Assembly (NCBI GenBank): GCA_045632265.1
Contig: JAZQWG010000010.1
Span: 1-18,431 of the forward strand
Length of the DNA stretch: 18,431 nt
Reading direction: 5' to 3'
From: Scatosoma sp045632265
Lineage (GTDB): Bacteria > Bacillota > Clostridia > Christensenellales > Borkfalkiaceae
Below, piece after piece: positions 7,976 through 15,121 of this stretch. Within the stretch, counting starts at the first letter, position 1, and each line of letters begins with the position of its first letter. The position numbers were made by a program, and so were the translations under genes. The notes below the pieces were generated by a model. It searched no databases and was not told the origin of the DNA. It saw nothing but the letters and a program-made list of their open reading frames with translations.

Positions 7976-8464
7976 ATGAAAAAACAAGATAACACCCAAA
8001 ACAAATATTTCAAAATCACCTTTTCCAAACTTATTTACGTGCTTATCGTCGGCGTAATCCTTTTGTGCTGTGCAAGTATTTTCGTATCCTTGCGCCAAAT
8101 CGTTCGCTTTGGTTTGACGGGATTTGCCGATTACTTAAAATACCCCTTGCTTATCCTTATCAGCTTGTTTTGTATCGCCGTAGTGATTTCCATGCTGATT
8201 AAATCGCAATACGTCGTCAACAAACAGCATCTTATTTCCTATTACGGATTTATCAAAAGCCGTTTCCCCGTGCAAGATATAACCACGATGGTTTTGGACA
8301 CCGACACGAAGAAATTGACCGTGCGGTTTGGTGAACAATTTATCGTCTTGAACATGAATTTCACTTGGAAAGAAGAATTTATCCGCGCCCTTTTGGAAGC
8401 AAAACCGGAAATTGATTATTCCTTCACCATGGCGGAAAACAAACCGCAAGACGAAAACAAATAA
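7976..8464 (+). CDS. Small two-helix membrane protein with PH-like domain
   Basis: A 162-residue protein of unknown function. Two hydrophobic helices (about residues 19-40 and 55-77) are separated by a short loop. A C-terminal soluble domain (about 78-150) follows with the pattern YVVNKQHLISYYGFIKSRFP and LTVRFGEQFIVLNM, which resembles small bacterial PH-like domains attached to the membrane. The ends are lysine-, asparagine- and glutamine-rich. There is no ribosome binding site: the start codon lies 6 bases after a TATAAT box, and the next in-frame ATG is far inside the second helix, so a leaderless mRNA is the simplest reading. It diverges from the MATE gene and ends at a bidirectional terminator. 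The PH-like label is tentative. Confidence 0.8.
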   Translation: MKKQDNTQNKYFKITFSKLIYVLIVGVILLCCASIFVSLRQIVRFGLTGFADYLKYPLLILISLFCIAVVISMLIKSQYVVNKQHLISYYGFIKSRFPVQDITTMVLDTDTKKLTVRFGEQFIVLNMNFTWKEEFIRALLEAKPEIDYSFTMAENKPQDENK

Positions 8465-8465
8465 C

Positions 8466-8506
8466 AAATGAAAAACGACAAGCCGTTTGGCTTGTCGTTT
8501 CTTTTT
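8466..8506. terminator. Bidirectional terminator between convergent genes
   Basis: AAACGACAAGCC (8473-8484) pairs with GGCTTGTCGTTT (8489-8500) around GTTT. It is followed by CTTTTT on the plus strand and by a T-run on the minus strand, serving both the PH-like gene and the lipoprotein gene. Confidence 0.92.
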
Positions 8507-8517
8507 ACCATTTTACT

Positions 8518-8961
8518 TTAATCGAAGATATCCCACTCTAAATCGCCCGCACCCAAGGATTTGGTTTCAAGTTTGATAACCACTTGTTTACGAGCAGTGT
8601 TGCCCGCCGCATCCGATACGAAATAGGTAATTCTATATTTGCGATGGCTTAAGGAAGGCATGAACGAACAAGCGTCACCACCTTGTTGTTCTAATACGAC
8701 TTCCAAAAGTTCGCCCTCTTCGTTCAACGCCTCAACCGTAATCGTCAAAGCGCTTGTCAAATCGCCGTCCTTATTATCGCTTGCCGTTGCCGAAGGCAAA
8801 TCCACTTCTTGTTCTTCAACTGCAACCGTGGGCAAATCCCCCGCGAGTTTAATCACGGGCTTAATATTATCTTTTTTGACAATGCAAGACGTGCACGAAG
8901 CTGCAAAAAAGCAACAAAGGCACACGAGCAATATCCATAACCATTTTCTTTTCTTTGCCAT
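8518..8961 (-). CDS. Small Ig-like lipoprotein
   Basis: A 147-residue exported protein. The N-terminus MAKKRKW is followed by a hydrophobic segment and FFAASC, which fits a lipoprotein signal with Cys22 as the modified residue, although Ala rather than Leu stands at -3. The mature part begins with a short linker and then a single Ig-like domain. Its hallmarks are KPVIKLAGDLPT, ATASDNKDGDLTS and ITYFVSDAAGNTARK, as in DUF5011/HYR-like extracellular domains. The tail GAGDLEWDIFD is acidic. The ribosome binding site is weak (GGTAGGAT just before the ATG). It is probably anchored to the outer face of the membrane; binding partner unknown. It is a single gene between its own promoter and the bidirectional terminator. 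Confidence 0.85.
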   Translation of the reverse strand: MAKKRKWLWILLVCLCCFFAASCTSCIVKKDNIKPVIKLAGDLPTVAVEEQEVDLPSATASDNKDGDLTSALTITVEALNEEGELLEVVLEQQGGDACSFMPSLSHRKYRITYFVSDAAGNTARKQVVIKLETKSLGAGDLEWDIFD

Positions 8962-9001
8962 ATCCTACCGCCTAAAAATCCCTTGTATCATTATCCTTTT
9001 T

Positions 9002-9030
9002 ATTGTACCATTACAAGCGATAATTGACAA
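9002..9030 (-). promoter_or_regulatory. Sigma-A promoter of the lipoprotein gene
   Basis: TTGTCA (9030-9025), 17-base spacer, TACAAT (9007-9002). Start near 8995, leaving about 34 bases of leader. The AT-rich stretch 9031-9113 upstream holds nothing else I can name. Confidence 0.75.
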
Positions 9031-9113
9031 TAACCTAAAGAAAATAACTTTTAACAATTTTTTACTTTTTAACGTGAATTGTTGTAAAATGCTCGTTTTT
9101 GTTAAATTTAGCC

Positions 9114-9153
9114 AAATAAATAAAGAAGCGGACGTTTTTTCGCCCGCTTCTTT
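9114..9153 (-). terminator. Terminator of the 52-residue gene
   Basis: AAAGAAGCGG (9122-9131) pairs with CCGCTTCTTT (9144-9153). On the minus strand the hairpin is followed by a T-rich tail. It begins 1 base after the TAA of the small gene at 9155. Confidence 0.85.
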
Positions 9154-9154
9154 T

Positions 9155-9313
9155 TTATTCGTTTTTTAGTTCCACACTACACGCTTTTTGTTCTTTTTGC
9201 GGTATAGAAACGCTTTCTTGTTCTATCGTTTTTAGACGATTGACGTAGTTTGCGTATTCCGCTTCCGTCAAGCGGGGCACTTTGTCTTTTTTGGTTTTGG
9301 ACGGCTTACTCAT
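9155..9313 (-). CDS. Small 52-residue protein behind spoIVA, function unknown
   Basis: An ATG at 9313 opens a 52-codon frame ending in TAA at 9155. The protein starts MSKPSKTKKDKVPRLTEAEY, is rich in Lys and Glu, has no membrane segment, one Cys near the end, and a probable central helix (AEYANYVNRLKTIEQES). GGGGGA (9326-9321) lies 7 bases before the ATG, and a terminator follows the stop directly, so it looks like a real gene. It is 62 bases downstream of spoIVA on the same strand. A sigma-G-like promoter in that gap suggests forespore expression, whereas spoIVA is a mother-cell gene. I recognise no family; a spore-associated small protein is only an inference. Confidence 0.75.
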   Translation of the reverse strand: MSKPSKTKKDKVPRLTEAEYANYVNRLKTIEQESVSIPQKEQKACSVELKNE

Positions 9314-9343
9314 ACTCAAATCCCCCAAAGAGATATTTGTAAA

Positions 9344-9373
9344 CAGTATGCCCTATTCCCCCTATCTTTATTC
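9344..9373 (-). promoter_or_regulatory. Candidate sigma-G promoter of the 52-residue gene
   Basis: GAATA (9373-9369), an 18-base spacer and CATACTG (9350-9344). The known sigma-G pattern is GHATR-18-CATNHTA; only the last -10 base differs. Start expected near 9337, 24 bases before the ATG. No sigma-A match is visible in this gap. Read-through from spoIVA is also possible because no terminator lies between them. Confidence 0.5.
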
Positions 9374-9375
9374 GC

Positions 9376-10839
9376 TTAAAAGAGCAAATAGAACAAGTTG
9401 CTTTTCCCTTCGTTGACGATTTTCGTCATTACTTTACGCATCTTTTTACGAAGTTCCATCGGCATTGCGCCCGTCTTGCCCGAAAGTTCCCCTTCCACAA
9501 GCGAGCGAAGCGATTTGCCGAAAATGTTCGTTTCCCAAACGTCGCCATCCTCATACGCTTTCAAAGTTTCCGCAGCAAAATCTTCCCCTTGCTCTTTCGT
9601 GCCGATGATAGGGCTTACAGCCCCTTTGATATCCACTTTGACGATGTGATAGCTGGTGGCGTTTGCGCCAAAGTGCATACCGTAACCCGCGTTCTTTTTC
9701 ACAAGCTCGGGTTTTTGCAAGGCGTAATCCTCGTCCGTTGGATAAACGATGCCATAGCCCTTTTCTTCCGCTTCTTGAAGCGCTGTGCTTACCCTATCAA
9801 AACGAGCTTTACGTTCTGCAATATCGCACACGTAGCGCATCAATTTCCACTCGCTATCAATCGTTTCCCCGCATGCTTCGCTCAATACTTGATAGAAAAG
9901 CGTTTCCTTTACGCCTACGCCAATTTCCACCCTACCTTTGCCAAGTTCCATGCAAATCTCTTCGGGGTTAAGGAAATTTTCGTCGTCGTCAAACACGTGT
10001 TCCAACGCAAAACAATCACGCATTTTTTGCAAACTTGGCGCAATCGTTTTTAACTTTGTTAAAAACGCATTTACCGTAGGATTGCTTTCGGGGAAAGATT
10101 GTAGCCACGTAGGAAGTTTTACGTCAATGCACGCCACGGGGAATTCAAAAAGCGCCGTACGCATAATTTCCAAAATATCTTCTTGCGACGTTTGTTCTAC
10201 GTTCACGGCAAGCACGGGCACGCCGTATTTTTCCTTCAAAGCATCTCGAAGGGACGTTTGCGTGGACGGGGATTTACAATTGAGCAAAATCACGAAGGGT
10301 TTCCCTATCGCTTGCAATTCCGCCACGGCACGCTCTTCCGCCGCCACGTACGCACTTCTTTCAATGTCCGTAATGCTTCCGTCCGTCGTCACCAAAATGC
10401 CTATCGTGGAATGTTCCTTTATCACCTTTTGCGTACCAAGTTCCGCCGCCTTTTCAAAGGGCATTTCCCCTTCTTGCCACGGCGTTTTTACAAGCCTTGG
10501 CATACCGTTTTCTTCATACCCGTTTGCCCCGTCCACACTAAAGCCCACGCAATCAATCAAGCGCACAGACGCTTGCGCGCCTTTTGCAATGGCAATTTTC
10601 GCAGCCTTGGCGGGCACGAATTTGGGTTCGGTAGTCATAATCGTTTTCCCCGCCGCCGATTGCGGCAATTCGTCCGTCATTTCCCCACGTTCCTTTTCGC
10701 TGGACAAGGGCAACACAAGCGTTTCCATAAAACGTTTGATAAAGGTGGATTTCCCCGTGCGTACAGGCCCTACCACTCCCAAGTAAATATCTCCGCCCGT
10801 GCGGTTTGCAATGTCTTCGTACACGCTGTAATTTTCCAT
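9376..10839 (-). CDS. spoIVA: Stage IV sporulation protein A (spore coat ATPase)
   Basis: SpoIVA is made in the mother cell and polymerises on the forespore surface, using ATP hydrolysis, to form the base of the spore coat. This 487-residue protein matches the family along its length. It has DIANRTGGDIYLG at the N-terminus and Walker A at residues 24-32 with Lys30. GKTIMTTEPKF supplies the paired threonines, RLIDCVGF the Walker B-like Asp, and KVIKEHSTIGILVTTDG follows. The C-terminal polymerisation region has SPIIGTKEQ and IFGKSLRSLVEGEL, ending in hydrophobic residues. The frame is open upstream to 10896, but GGGAGG (10849-10844) before the ATG at 10839 and the known family start fix the beginning. 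A probable sigma-E promoter lies upstream. This is the strongest evidence that the organism forms endospores. Confidence 0.98.
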   Translation of the reverse strand: MENYSVYEDIANRTGGDIYLGVVGPVRTGKSTFIKRFMETLVLPLSSEKERGEMTDELPQSAAGKTIMTTEPKFVPAKAAKIAIAKGAQASVRLIDCVGFSVDGANGYEENGMPRLVKTPWQEGEMPFEKAAELGTQKVIKEHSTIGILVTTDGSITDIERSAYVAAEERAVAELQAIGKPFVILLNCKSPSTQTSLRDALKEKYGVPVLAVNVEQTSQEDILEIMRTALFEFPVACIDVKLPTWLQSFPESNPTVNAFLTKLKTIAPSLQKMRDCFALEHVFDDDENFLNPEEICMELGKGRVEIGVGVKETLFYQVLSEACGETIDSEWKLMRYVCDIAERKARFDRVSTALQEAEEKGYGIVYPTDEDYALQKPELVKKNAGYGMHFGANATSYHIVKVDIKGAVSPIIGTKEQGEDFAAETLKAYEDGDVWETNIFGKSLRSLVEGELSGKTGAMPMELRKKMRKVMTKIVNEGKSNLFYLLF

Positions 10840-10877
10840 AAAACCTCCCGCCTTCACGGATATATAATAAATGTAAT

Positions 10878-10921
10878 AAAAAAACTCCGCAGGCAAACCT
10901 CTCGGTTTACTATATGCGGAG
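10878..10921 (-). terminator. Terminator of the five-gene hslO operon
   Basis: CTCCGCA (10921-10915) pairs with TGCGGAG (10891-10885), with an inner AAACC/GGTTT helix (10908-10904 with 10899-10895), followed by TTTTTTT (10884-10878). It lies 26 bases after the stop of the HEAT-like gene. Confidence 0.88.
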
Positions 10922-10938
10922 AATTTTTTACTTATGAG
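10909..10938 (-). promoter_or_regulatory. Candidate sigma-E promoter of spoIVA
   Basis: CTCATAAG (10938-10931), a 14-base spacer and CATATAGT (10916-10909) resemble the sigma-E pattern (-35 like GTCATATT, -10 like CATACAAT), with several mismatches. Transcription would start near 10902. The -10 box overlaps the 5' arm of the terminator of the upstream operon, so a transcript from here would lack that arm and pass through. Confidence 0.42.
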
Positions 10939-10946
10939 TTTTTTTA

Positions 10947-11783
10947 TCAGCTTTTCAAGCCACCGTCGCTTTCTTCTTTCGCTCTACGGATTGCCGCAGC
11001 TTCCACCGCAACGTAATCCTTATCGTCAGAGAAATCTCTCGGCTCGTCATACTCGCCACCAAGTGCTTCAATGGCGTATTTGAGTTCTTGGAATTCCACA
11101 AACCCGATCGTTCTATCTTCAATCTTTTTAAGAAGGCAGGGAAGCGCCCTTTCATCGCCATACGCCGCCAAAAATCCAGAACGCACCGCCGTGTTTTCAC
11201 CCGACAAGAAAGCGGCAAGCAACACTTCATACACCCTTTCATCACGCGCCTTTACACGGGAAAGGATTTCGAGCATGTATTCTTGCCCCAAGCCCTTTTC
11301 GTAGTAGGCAAGCACCCTATCCTTCATTTCGTCCGCATGCAAGCGGAAAATGTCGGTGATGTCGCTTCTAATATCTTCGTCGGCAAGGTCTTTGGTCAAA
11401 ATTTCAAAATACGCATCGTACGCTTCGGCGTTGTCGCCTATCAAGTTCATGGCGTAGGAAACAGCACAAACGTCGTCATCGTACAAAAGCGGAAGCAACG
11501 TTTTTGCTTCGCCACGGTTTTCAATTTCCGCGCACAAGAATTCGGGCGTGGGCACGTCTTCACGGATATGCGCACGCAAGGTGTCCACAAGCTCTGCTTC
11601 CGTCATCTTTGCATAGTATTCTTTCGGCGTACATTTTACACGAGCAACGTACGTATCGCCGAATTTTTTATACAATTTAGGGATAACGTCTTCCCATTGC
11701 TTTTCGGTGTATTTGTCCTTATTTTCTTCCATATATTGTGCGAGTTTTTCGTCGAACAACCCGTCAAAATCAATCAATTTCAT
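10947..11783 (-). CDS. HEAT-repeat-like helical protein, function unknown
   Basis: A 278-residue acidic, almost entirely helical cytoplasmic protein. From about residue 90 it shows repeated helix pairs of the HEAT type, for example RGEAKTLLPLLYDDDVCAVSY, SGENTAVRSGFLAAYGDERA and PCLLKKIEDRTIGFVEFQ, suggesting a curved scaffold that binds a partner. There is no catalytic motif. The ribosome binding site AAGGGAAG lies inside the end of the preceding TPR gene, and the two frames overlap by 14 bases, so translation is probably coupled and the two proteins may act together. It is the last gene of the operon, followed by a strong terminator. I do not recognise a named family. Confidence 0.8.
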   Translation of the reverse strand: MKLIDFDGLFDEKLAQYMEENKDKYTEKQWEDVIPKLYKKFGDTYVARVKCTPKEYYAKMTEAELVDTLRAHIREDVPTPEFLCAEIENRGEAKTLLPLLYDDDVCAVSYAMNLIGDNAEAYDAYFEILTKDLADEDIRSDITDIFRLHADEMKDRVLAYYEKGLGQEYMLEILSRVKARDERVYEVLLAAFLSGENTAVRSGFLAAYGDERALPCLLKKIEDRTIGFVEFQELKYAIEALGGEYDEPRDFSDDKDYVAVEAAAIRRAKEESDGGLKS

Positions 11784-13503
11784 TTTTTTCTTCCCTTTCG
11801 TTTTTCAAATATTCCGCGCCCGTCGCCGTTGCAAGCAACACACGCACTTTTGCGGGGTTTGCATTAAACGCTTGCGCAATTTCGTCAACGTTGCCACGCA
11901 GTTCTTTCAAGCCCGACAACAAGAATATAGCACAAGCGCAATCTTCCGCTTTATCCACCAAATCCATGCTGCCGCATTTTTCCAAATCACGATACAGTTT
12001 TTCCGCCGCACTCTTTATCTTTTCGCCGTGCATATCGCTTACAACCACAAATTTAGAAGCTACTTGCGCGTACGCTTCAATAAAGCGTTTGCGCTTTTTC
12101 TTGCCCACTTCCAGCTTTTGCAAATGCAAGCGGCGATAGATGTGGCAAAGCACGATGCCGATATCCATTTCTTCGTTGCGTTCAATTAGCATACGCAGCG
12201 TTTCCACTTTCAATATATCAAGCACTTCATCATCGAGCAAAATCTCTCTAATGAAATCGTCCGCGCGCACGTGCGCCGCCGTTGCCAAAGCAAGGTATTG
12301 CAAATCGTGGTCGCTGCCGTCCATTTCGTCAAAGCACCATCTAAAATATCCATCGTGCCAAGCGATTAACCCAAACAGTTGCGCTTCGTCTTTAGCGCTT
12401 TTGCTGATGTGGATAAGAGTGCGACAACGCTCTTCCCTTTCCTTTTGCGGAACGTGATAAAAATAGGTGGGTTCTATCGGCTTTTCCGCATTTTCGTCTT
12501 CTTCAAGCGCCGCTTTATACGCACGCAAGTTGAGTAAATAATATTTGGCAACTTCGGCATCGGGATAGACGGTGCAAAGGGTGTCGAACACCTTTTCCGC
12601 CTCGTCTAACTTACCGCACTTATACGCTGCAACCGCTTTGAAATAGAGCATTCTTCCATCAAAAGGAATTTTGTCTTCCATTTGGCAAAACTTCTTATAC
12701 GCTTCTTCGTGCAAGCCGTTTTCACAGCACACGGTTGCCACTTTGTACATCTCGTCCGTGTTTTCTTGCTTCATTTCGCAAAGTTGTAAGGCAAGCGCTT
12801 TGCTCTTTTCCGTGTCCCCTTCTTCAAGGTAAACAGCGGCAAGCGTTGCAAGCAAGCGCACGTCGTCGGGGTTTTCTTCAAGCAGTTCTTCACACGCCCG
12901 TTTTGCCGACGGGATATCCCCGTCCAAAAGGTATGCCACCGCTTGCAATTCACGGGCTTCCGCGTAGTTTTGCGAGCCTTTTTCTACGATAGACAACAGC
13001 TCGATTGCCCGTTTACAATTCCCCGTTTTTAAGGCGTTAGAGCCTTCGTCCACTTCTTTGGAAAAATCGGCAAGGCGGGGCGGATACACGAAGCGGAATT
13101 TATCCCTCTTATCCTTTGCAAACGCTTGCACGATTTCCATTTTCGTTTCTTCGGGTAAGTTTTCGTCCGCATCAATCAGCTTATTGTAATAATACGCCGC
13201 TTGCGTTTCGTTGCCGATATGCAAATAGTTGACGGCAAGCCCTTCGTAAATATCGGGCAAGTCTTCTTCACTCGCCTCGTCCAAAAAGCGAAACCAAAAA
13301 TTGATTGCCGAGCCGTGCAAATCCATGCCTTCGTAAATATCGGAAAAACGAGCGTAAACTTCCCCGTCACCGCCGTAAAGTTCTAATTCTTTATACGCCA
13401 AACGGAGAGCGGAAAGCAATTTCCCCTCGTTATAGTATTTGTCCGCAAGCGAAGCAAGTCGTTCGCGGCTGAAATCTATTTTTGCCGTTTTTCCGTCTTT
13501 CAT
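11770..13503 (-). CDS. TPR-repeat protein, function unknown
   Basis: A 577-residue cytoplasmic protein built of tetratricopeptide-like repeats. Clear repeats include RLASLADKYYNEGKLLSALR (about 15-34), AEARELQAVAYLLDGDIPSA, VRLLATLAAVYLEEGDTEKS, MYKVATVCCENGLHEEAYKK and LYFKAVAAYKCGKLDEAEKV. The C-terminal third (about 345-577) is helical but not obviously TPR and has a basic stretch, VGKKKRKR. There is no signal peptide or membrane helix. It starts 11 bases after hslO with a modest GGAAAAG binding site and overlaps the HEAT-like gene at its end. TPR arrays bind proteins; given hslO next door a role in protein quality control is conceivable but not shown by the sequence. Confidence 0.85.
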   Translation of the reverse strand: MKDGKTAKIDFSRERLASLADKYYNEGKLLSALRLAYKELELYGGDGEVYARFSDIYEGMDLHGSAINFWFRFLDEASEEDLPDIYEGLAVNYLHIGNETQAAYYYNKLIDADENLPEETKMEIVQAFAKDKRDKFRFVYPPRLADFSKEVDEGSNALKTGNCKRAIELLSIVEKGSQNYAEARELQAVAYLLDGDIPSAKRACEELLEENPDDVRLLATLAAVYLEEGDTEKSKALALQLCEMKQENTDEMYKVATVCCENGLHEEAYKKFCQMEDKIPFDGRMLYFKAVAAYKCGKLDEAEKVFDTLCTVYPDAEVAKYYLLNLRAYKAALEEDENAEKPIEPTYFYHVPQKEREERCRTLIHISKSAKDEAQLFGLIAWHDGYFRWCFDEMDGSDHDLQYLALATAAHVRADDFIREILLDDEVLDILKVETLRMLIERNEEMDIGIVLCHIYRRLHLQKLEVGKKKRKRFIEAYAQVASKFVVVSDMHGEKIKSAAEKLYRDLEKCGSMDLVDKAEDCACAIFLLSGLKELRGNVDEIAQAFNANPAKVRVLLATATGAEYLKNEREEKNEID

Positions 13504-13514
13504 TGTCTTTTCCG

Positions 13515-14357
13515 TTATTGTTTAGGGAACACTTCGTCAGCGTCCTTTTCCGTAAATTCGTAATCGGTATTGCAATAATGGCAATGCACGCGCACCGCCC
13601 CGTCAAGTTCGATAATTTCACGCATTTGCGCTTCGCCAAGCGAAACCAAAACTCTCGTCAAATATGCCCTTGAACAGTTGCATTTATATTGCGCTTGGCG
13701 CACTTCCCAAACGCTTTCGTTTTTGCCAAACGCCGTTTGCGCGCTTTCTTCCACGCCGTCGTTTTTCGCATTTTCAAGAAGCGAAACAAGATCGACTTCC
13801 CACGTTTTTTCAAGAACTTTTTCATCCGCAAAAGGCAGCGGTTGCAACACCGCTACGCCCGCAAAAAGCACTTCCCCTTTTTCGTTGATTTCCACAACCG
13901 TTTGGAAACGGGTGGGAAGCTGTTCGCTGATGCGGAAATATTCTTCAAACGCTTCGTCCACGCCACCTTGCATGGGATAAGCGCAAGAACCCACGAAAGG
14001 ACGGGTGTAGCCATCGTCGCGGATAATGGTGAGAGAGCCGTTTTCGCCAAACACCGACTTTTCATCGCCCATTGCTTTAGGGTTTTCGATAAAGCCACGG
14101 ATATTGAGTTTACGATTGCCCGACACGCCGATTTCGCCGCCGTCGCCATCCCCTTTAAGCGAAAGGGAAATTTCGCCCGCTTCGCCTTTTAAGCAAGCGC
14201 TCATAAAGGTCATCGCCGAAAGCGTTTTACCAAACACGAGCGTAGCGGAAGGCGAAAGATTGTGCAATCTTGCCCCTTCTTTGACGATTTCCGTCGTGTT
14301 TGCAAGGGTGAGGGATACTTGCCCGTCAAAGACGAGCGTACGCAATACGTTGCTCAT
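13515..14357 (-). CDS. hslO: Redox-regulated chaperone Hsp33
   Basis: Hsp33 is a cytoplasmic holdase that becomes active when oxidants release zinc from four cysteines and form disulfides. The 280-residue product has the substrate-binding N-terminal domain (with SAMTFMSACLKGEAGEISL and RKLNIRGFIENP). The C-terminal redox switch carries CNC at 226-228 and CHYC at 259-262, i.e. Cys-X-Cys-X30-Cys-X2-Cys, the same spacing as in Escherichia coli. The frame is open to 14390, but GGGGGTG lies 4 bases before the ATG at 14357, which gives the usual family start. That ATG overlaps the stop of the methyltransferase gene (ATGA), so the two are translationally coupled. Confidence 0.97.
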   Translation of the reverse strand: MSNVLRTLVFDGQVSLTLANTTEIVKEGARLHNLSPSATLVFGKTLSAMTFMSACLKGEAGEISLSLKGDGDGGEIGVSGNRKLNIRGFIENPKAMGDEKSVFGENGSLTIIRDDGYTRPFVGSCAYPMQGGVDEAFEEYFRISEQLPTRFQTVVEINEKGEVLFAGVAVLQPLPFADEKVLEKTWEVDLVSLLENAKNDGVEESAQTAFGKNESVWEVRQAQYKCNCSRAYLTRVLVSLGEAQMREIIELDGAVRVHCHYCNTDYEFTEKDADEVFPKQ

Positions 14358-15097
14358 TTTACACCCCCTTTTTTCGCCGTAAAACACCATCTATCGCTGT
14401 TTTCTTTATCTTCGCCCAAATGCCCTTCTACGGACAAAAGGGTAAACCCGTTTTCTTGCAAAGCGGAAAGAAGTTCTTCTTCCGTATAGACGTACTGCGT
14501 ATGCGTTTCGTCCAAGCGGGTGTATTTGCCGTCCTTTTCTTTGACGAAAAGGGACACTTCCAAAGTGGCTTTATCCCCGTCCAGCTTTCCAAAGGAAAGA
14601 TAAGTGATATCGTCCCTATCGTCCACGCTTACAGTATTTGCAATTTTTTTAGCAAACTTGCGTGGAGAACTAACGTCAAAAATCAAAAGTCCTCCCGATT
14701 TTAAGGAAGAAGCAATATTTTTAAGCGCTTTGCCCAACTTTTCCTTGGGGATATAGTTGAAACAATCGTTGATAGCCGTCACGAAATCGAAACGCTTAAG
14801 CGGTTTTTTCGCCGTGATATCACCCAAGACATATTCGCTACGCACACCCGTTTCAAGCGCTTTGCTTTGCGCAAAATCAAGCATTTCGGGGGAAATATCC
14901 ATGCCCGTCATTTGATAGCCTTGGCGTTGGAAAGCACGGGTAAACCACCCGCCACCGCAACCAACGTCCAAGCCGCTTTCAAAAGCGTAGCCGTTTAATT
15001 TCATAATTAAATACTGCGACCAATTTTCATAGTCGCAGTCGTCGTTCAAATATTCAAACCATCCGGCAAGATTTGTGTACGCCGCTGTGTTTTTCAT
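14354..15097 (-). CDS. Class I SAM-dependent methyltransferase
   Basis: A 247-residue soluble methyltransferase. Motif I is LDVGCGGGWFTRAF at residues 43-56, binding S-adenosylmethionine. The acidic residue after strand 2 lies in MTGMDISPEML, the motif for the adenine lies near VLGDI, and motif IV is FDFVTAINDCFNYIPKE. The N-terminal YTNLAGWFEYLNDDCDYENW matches a common group of Firmicutes methyltransferases with unassigned small-molecule or tRNA-like substrates, so the substrate is unknown. AAGGA lies 7 bases before the ATG. It sits 24 bases after the membrane protein gene and shares an ATGA overlap with hslO, placing it firmly in the operon. Confidence 0.92.
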   Translation of the reverse strand: MKNTAAYTNLAGWFEYLNDDCDYENWSQYLIMKLNGYAFESGLDVGCGGGWFTRAFQRQGYQMTGMDISPEMLDFAQSKALETGVRSEYVLGDITAKKPLKRFDFVTAINDCFNYIPKEKLGKALKNIASSLKSGGLLIFDVSSPRKFAKKIANTVSVDDRDDITYLSFGKLDGDKATLEVSLFVKEKDGKYTRLDETHTQYVYTEEELLSALQENGFTLLSVEGHLGEDKENSDRWCFTAKKGGVK

Positions 15098-15121
15098 AGT
15101 TTGTCCTTATCTTTCTCGCCC

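Noticed and set aside
9040..9095. AACAATT / AATTGTT inverted repeat in the AT-rich gap
   Set aside because: Only 7 bp with a long AT-rich spacer; expected by chance in such sequence.
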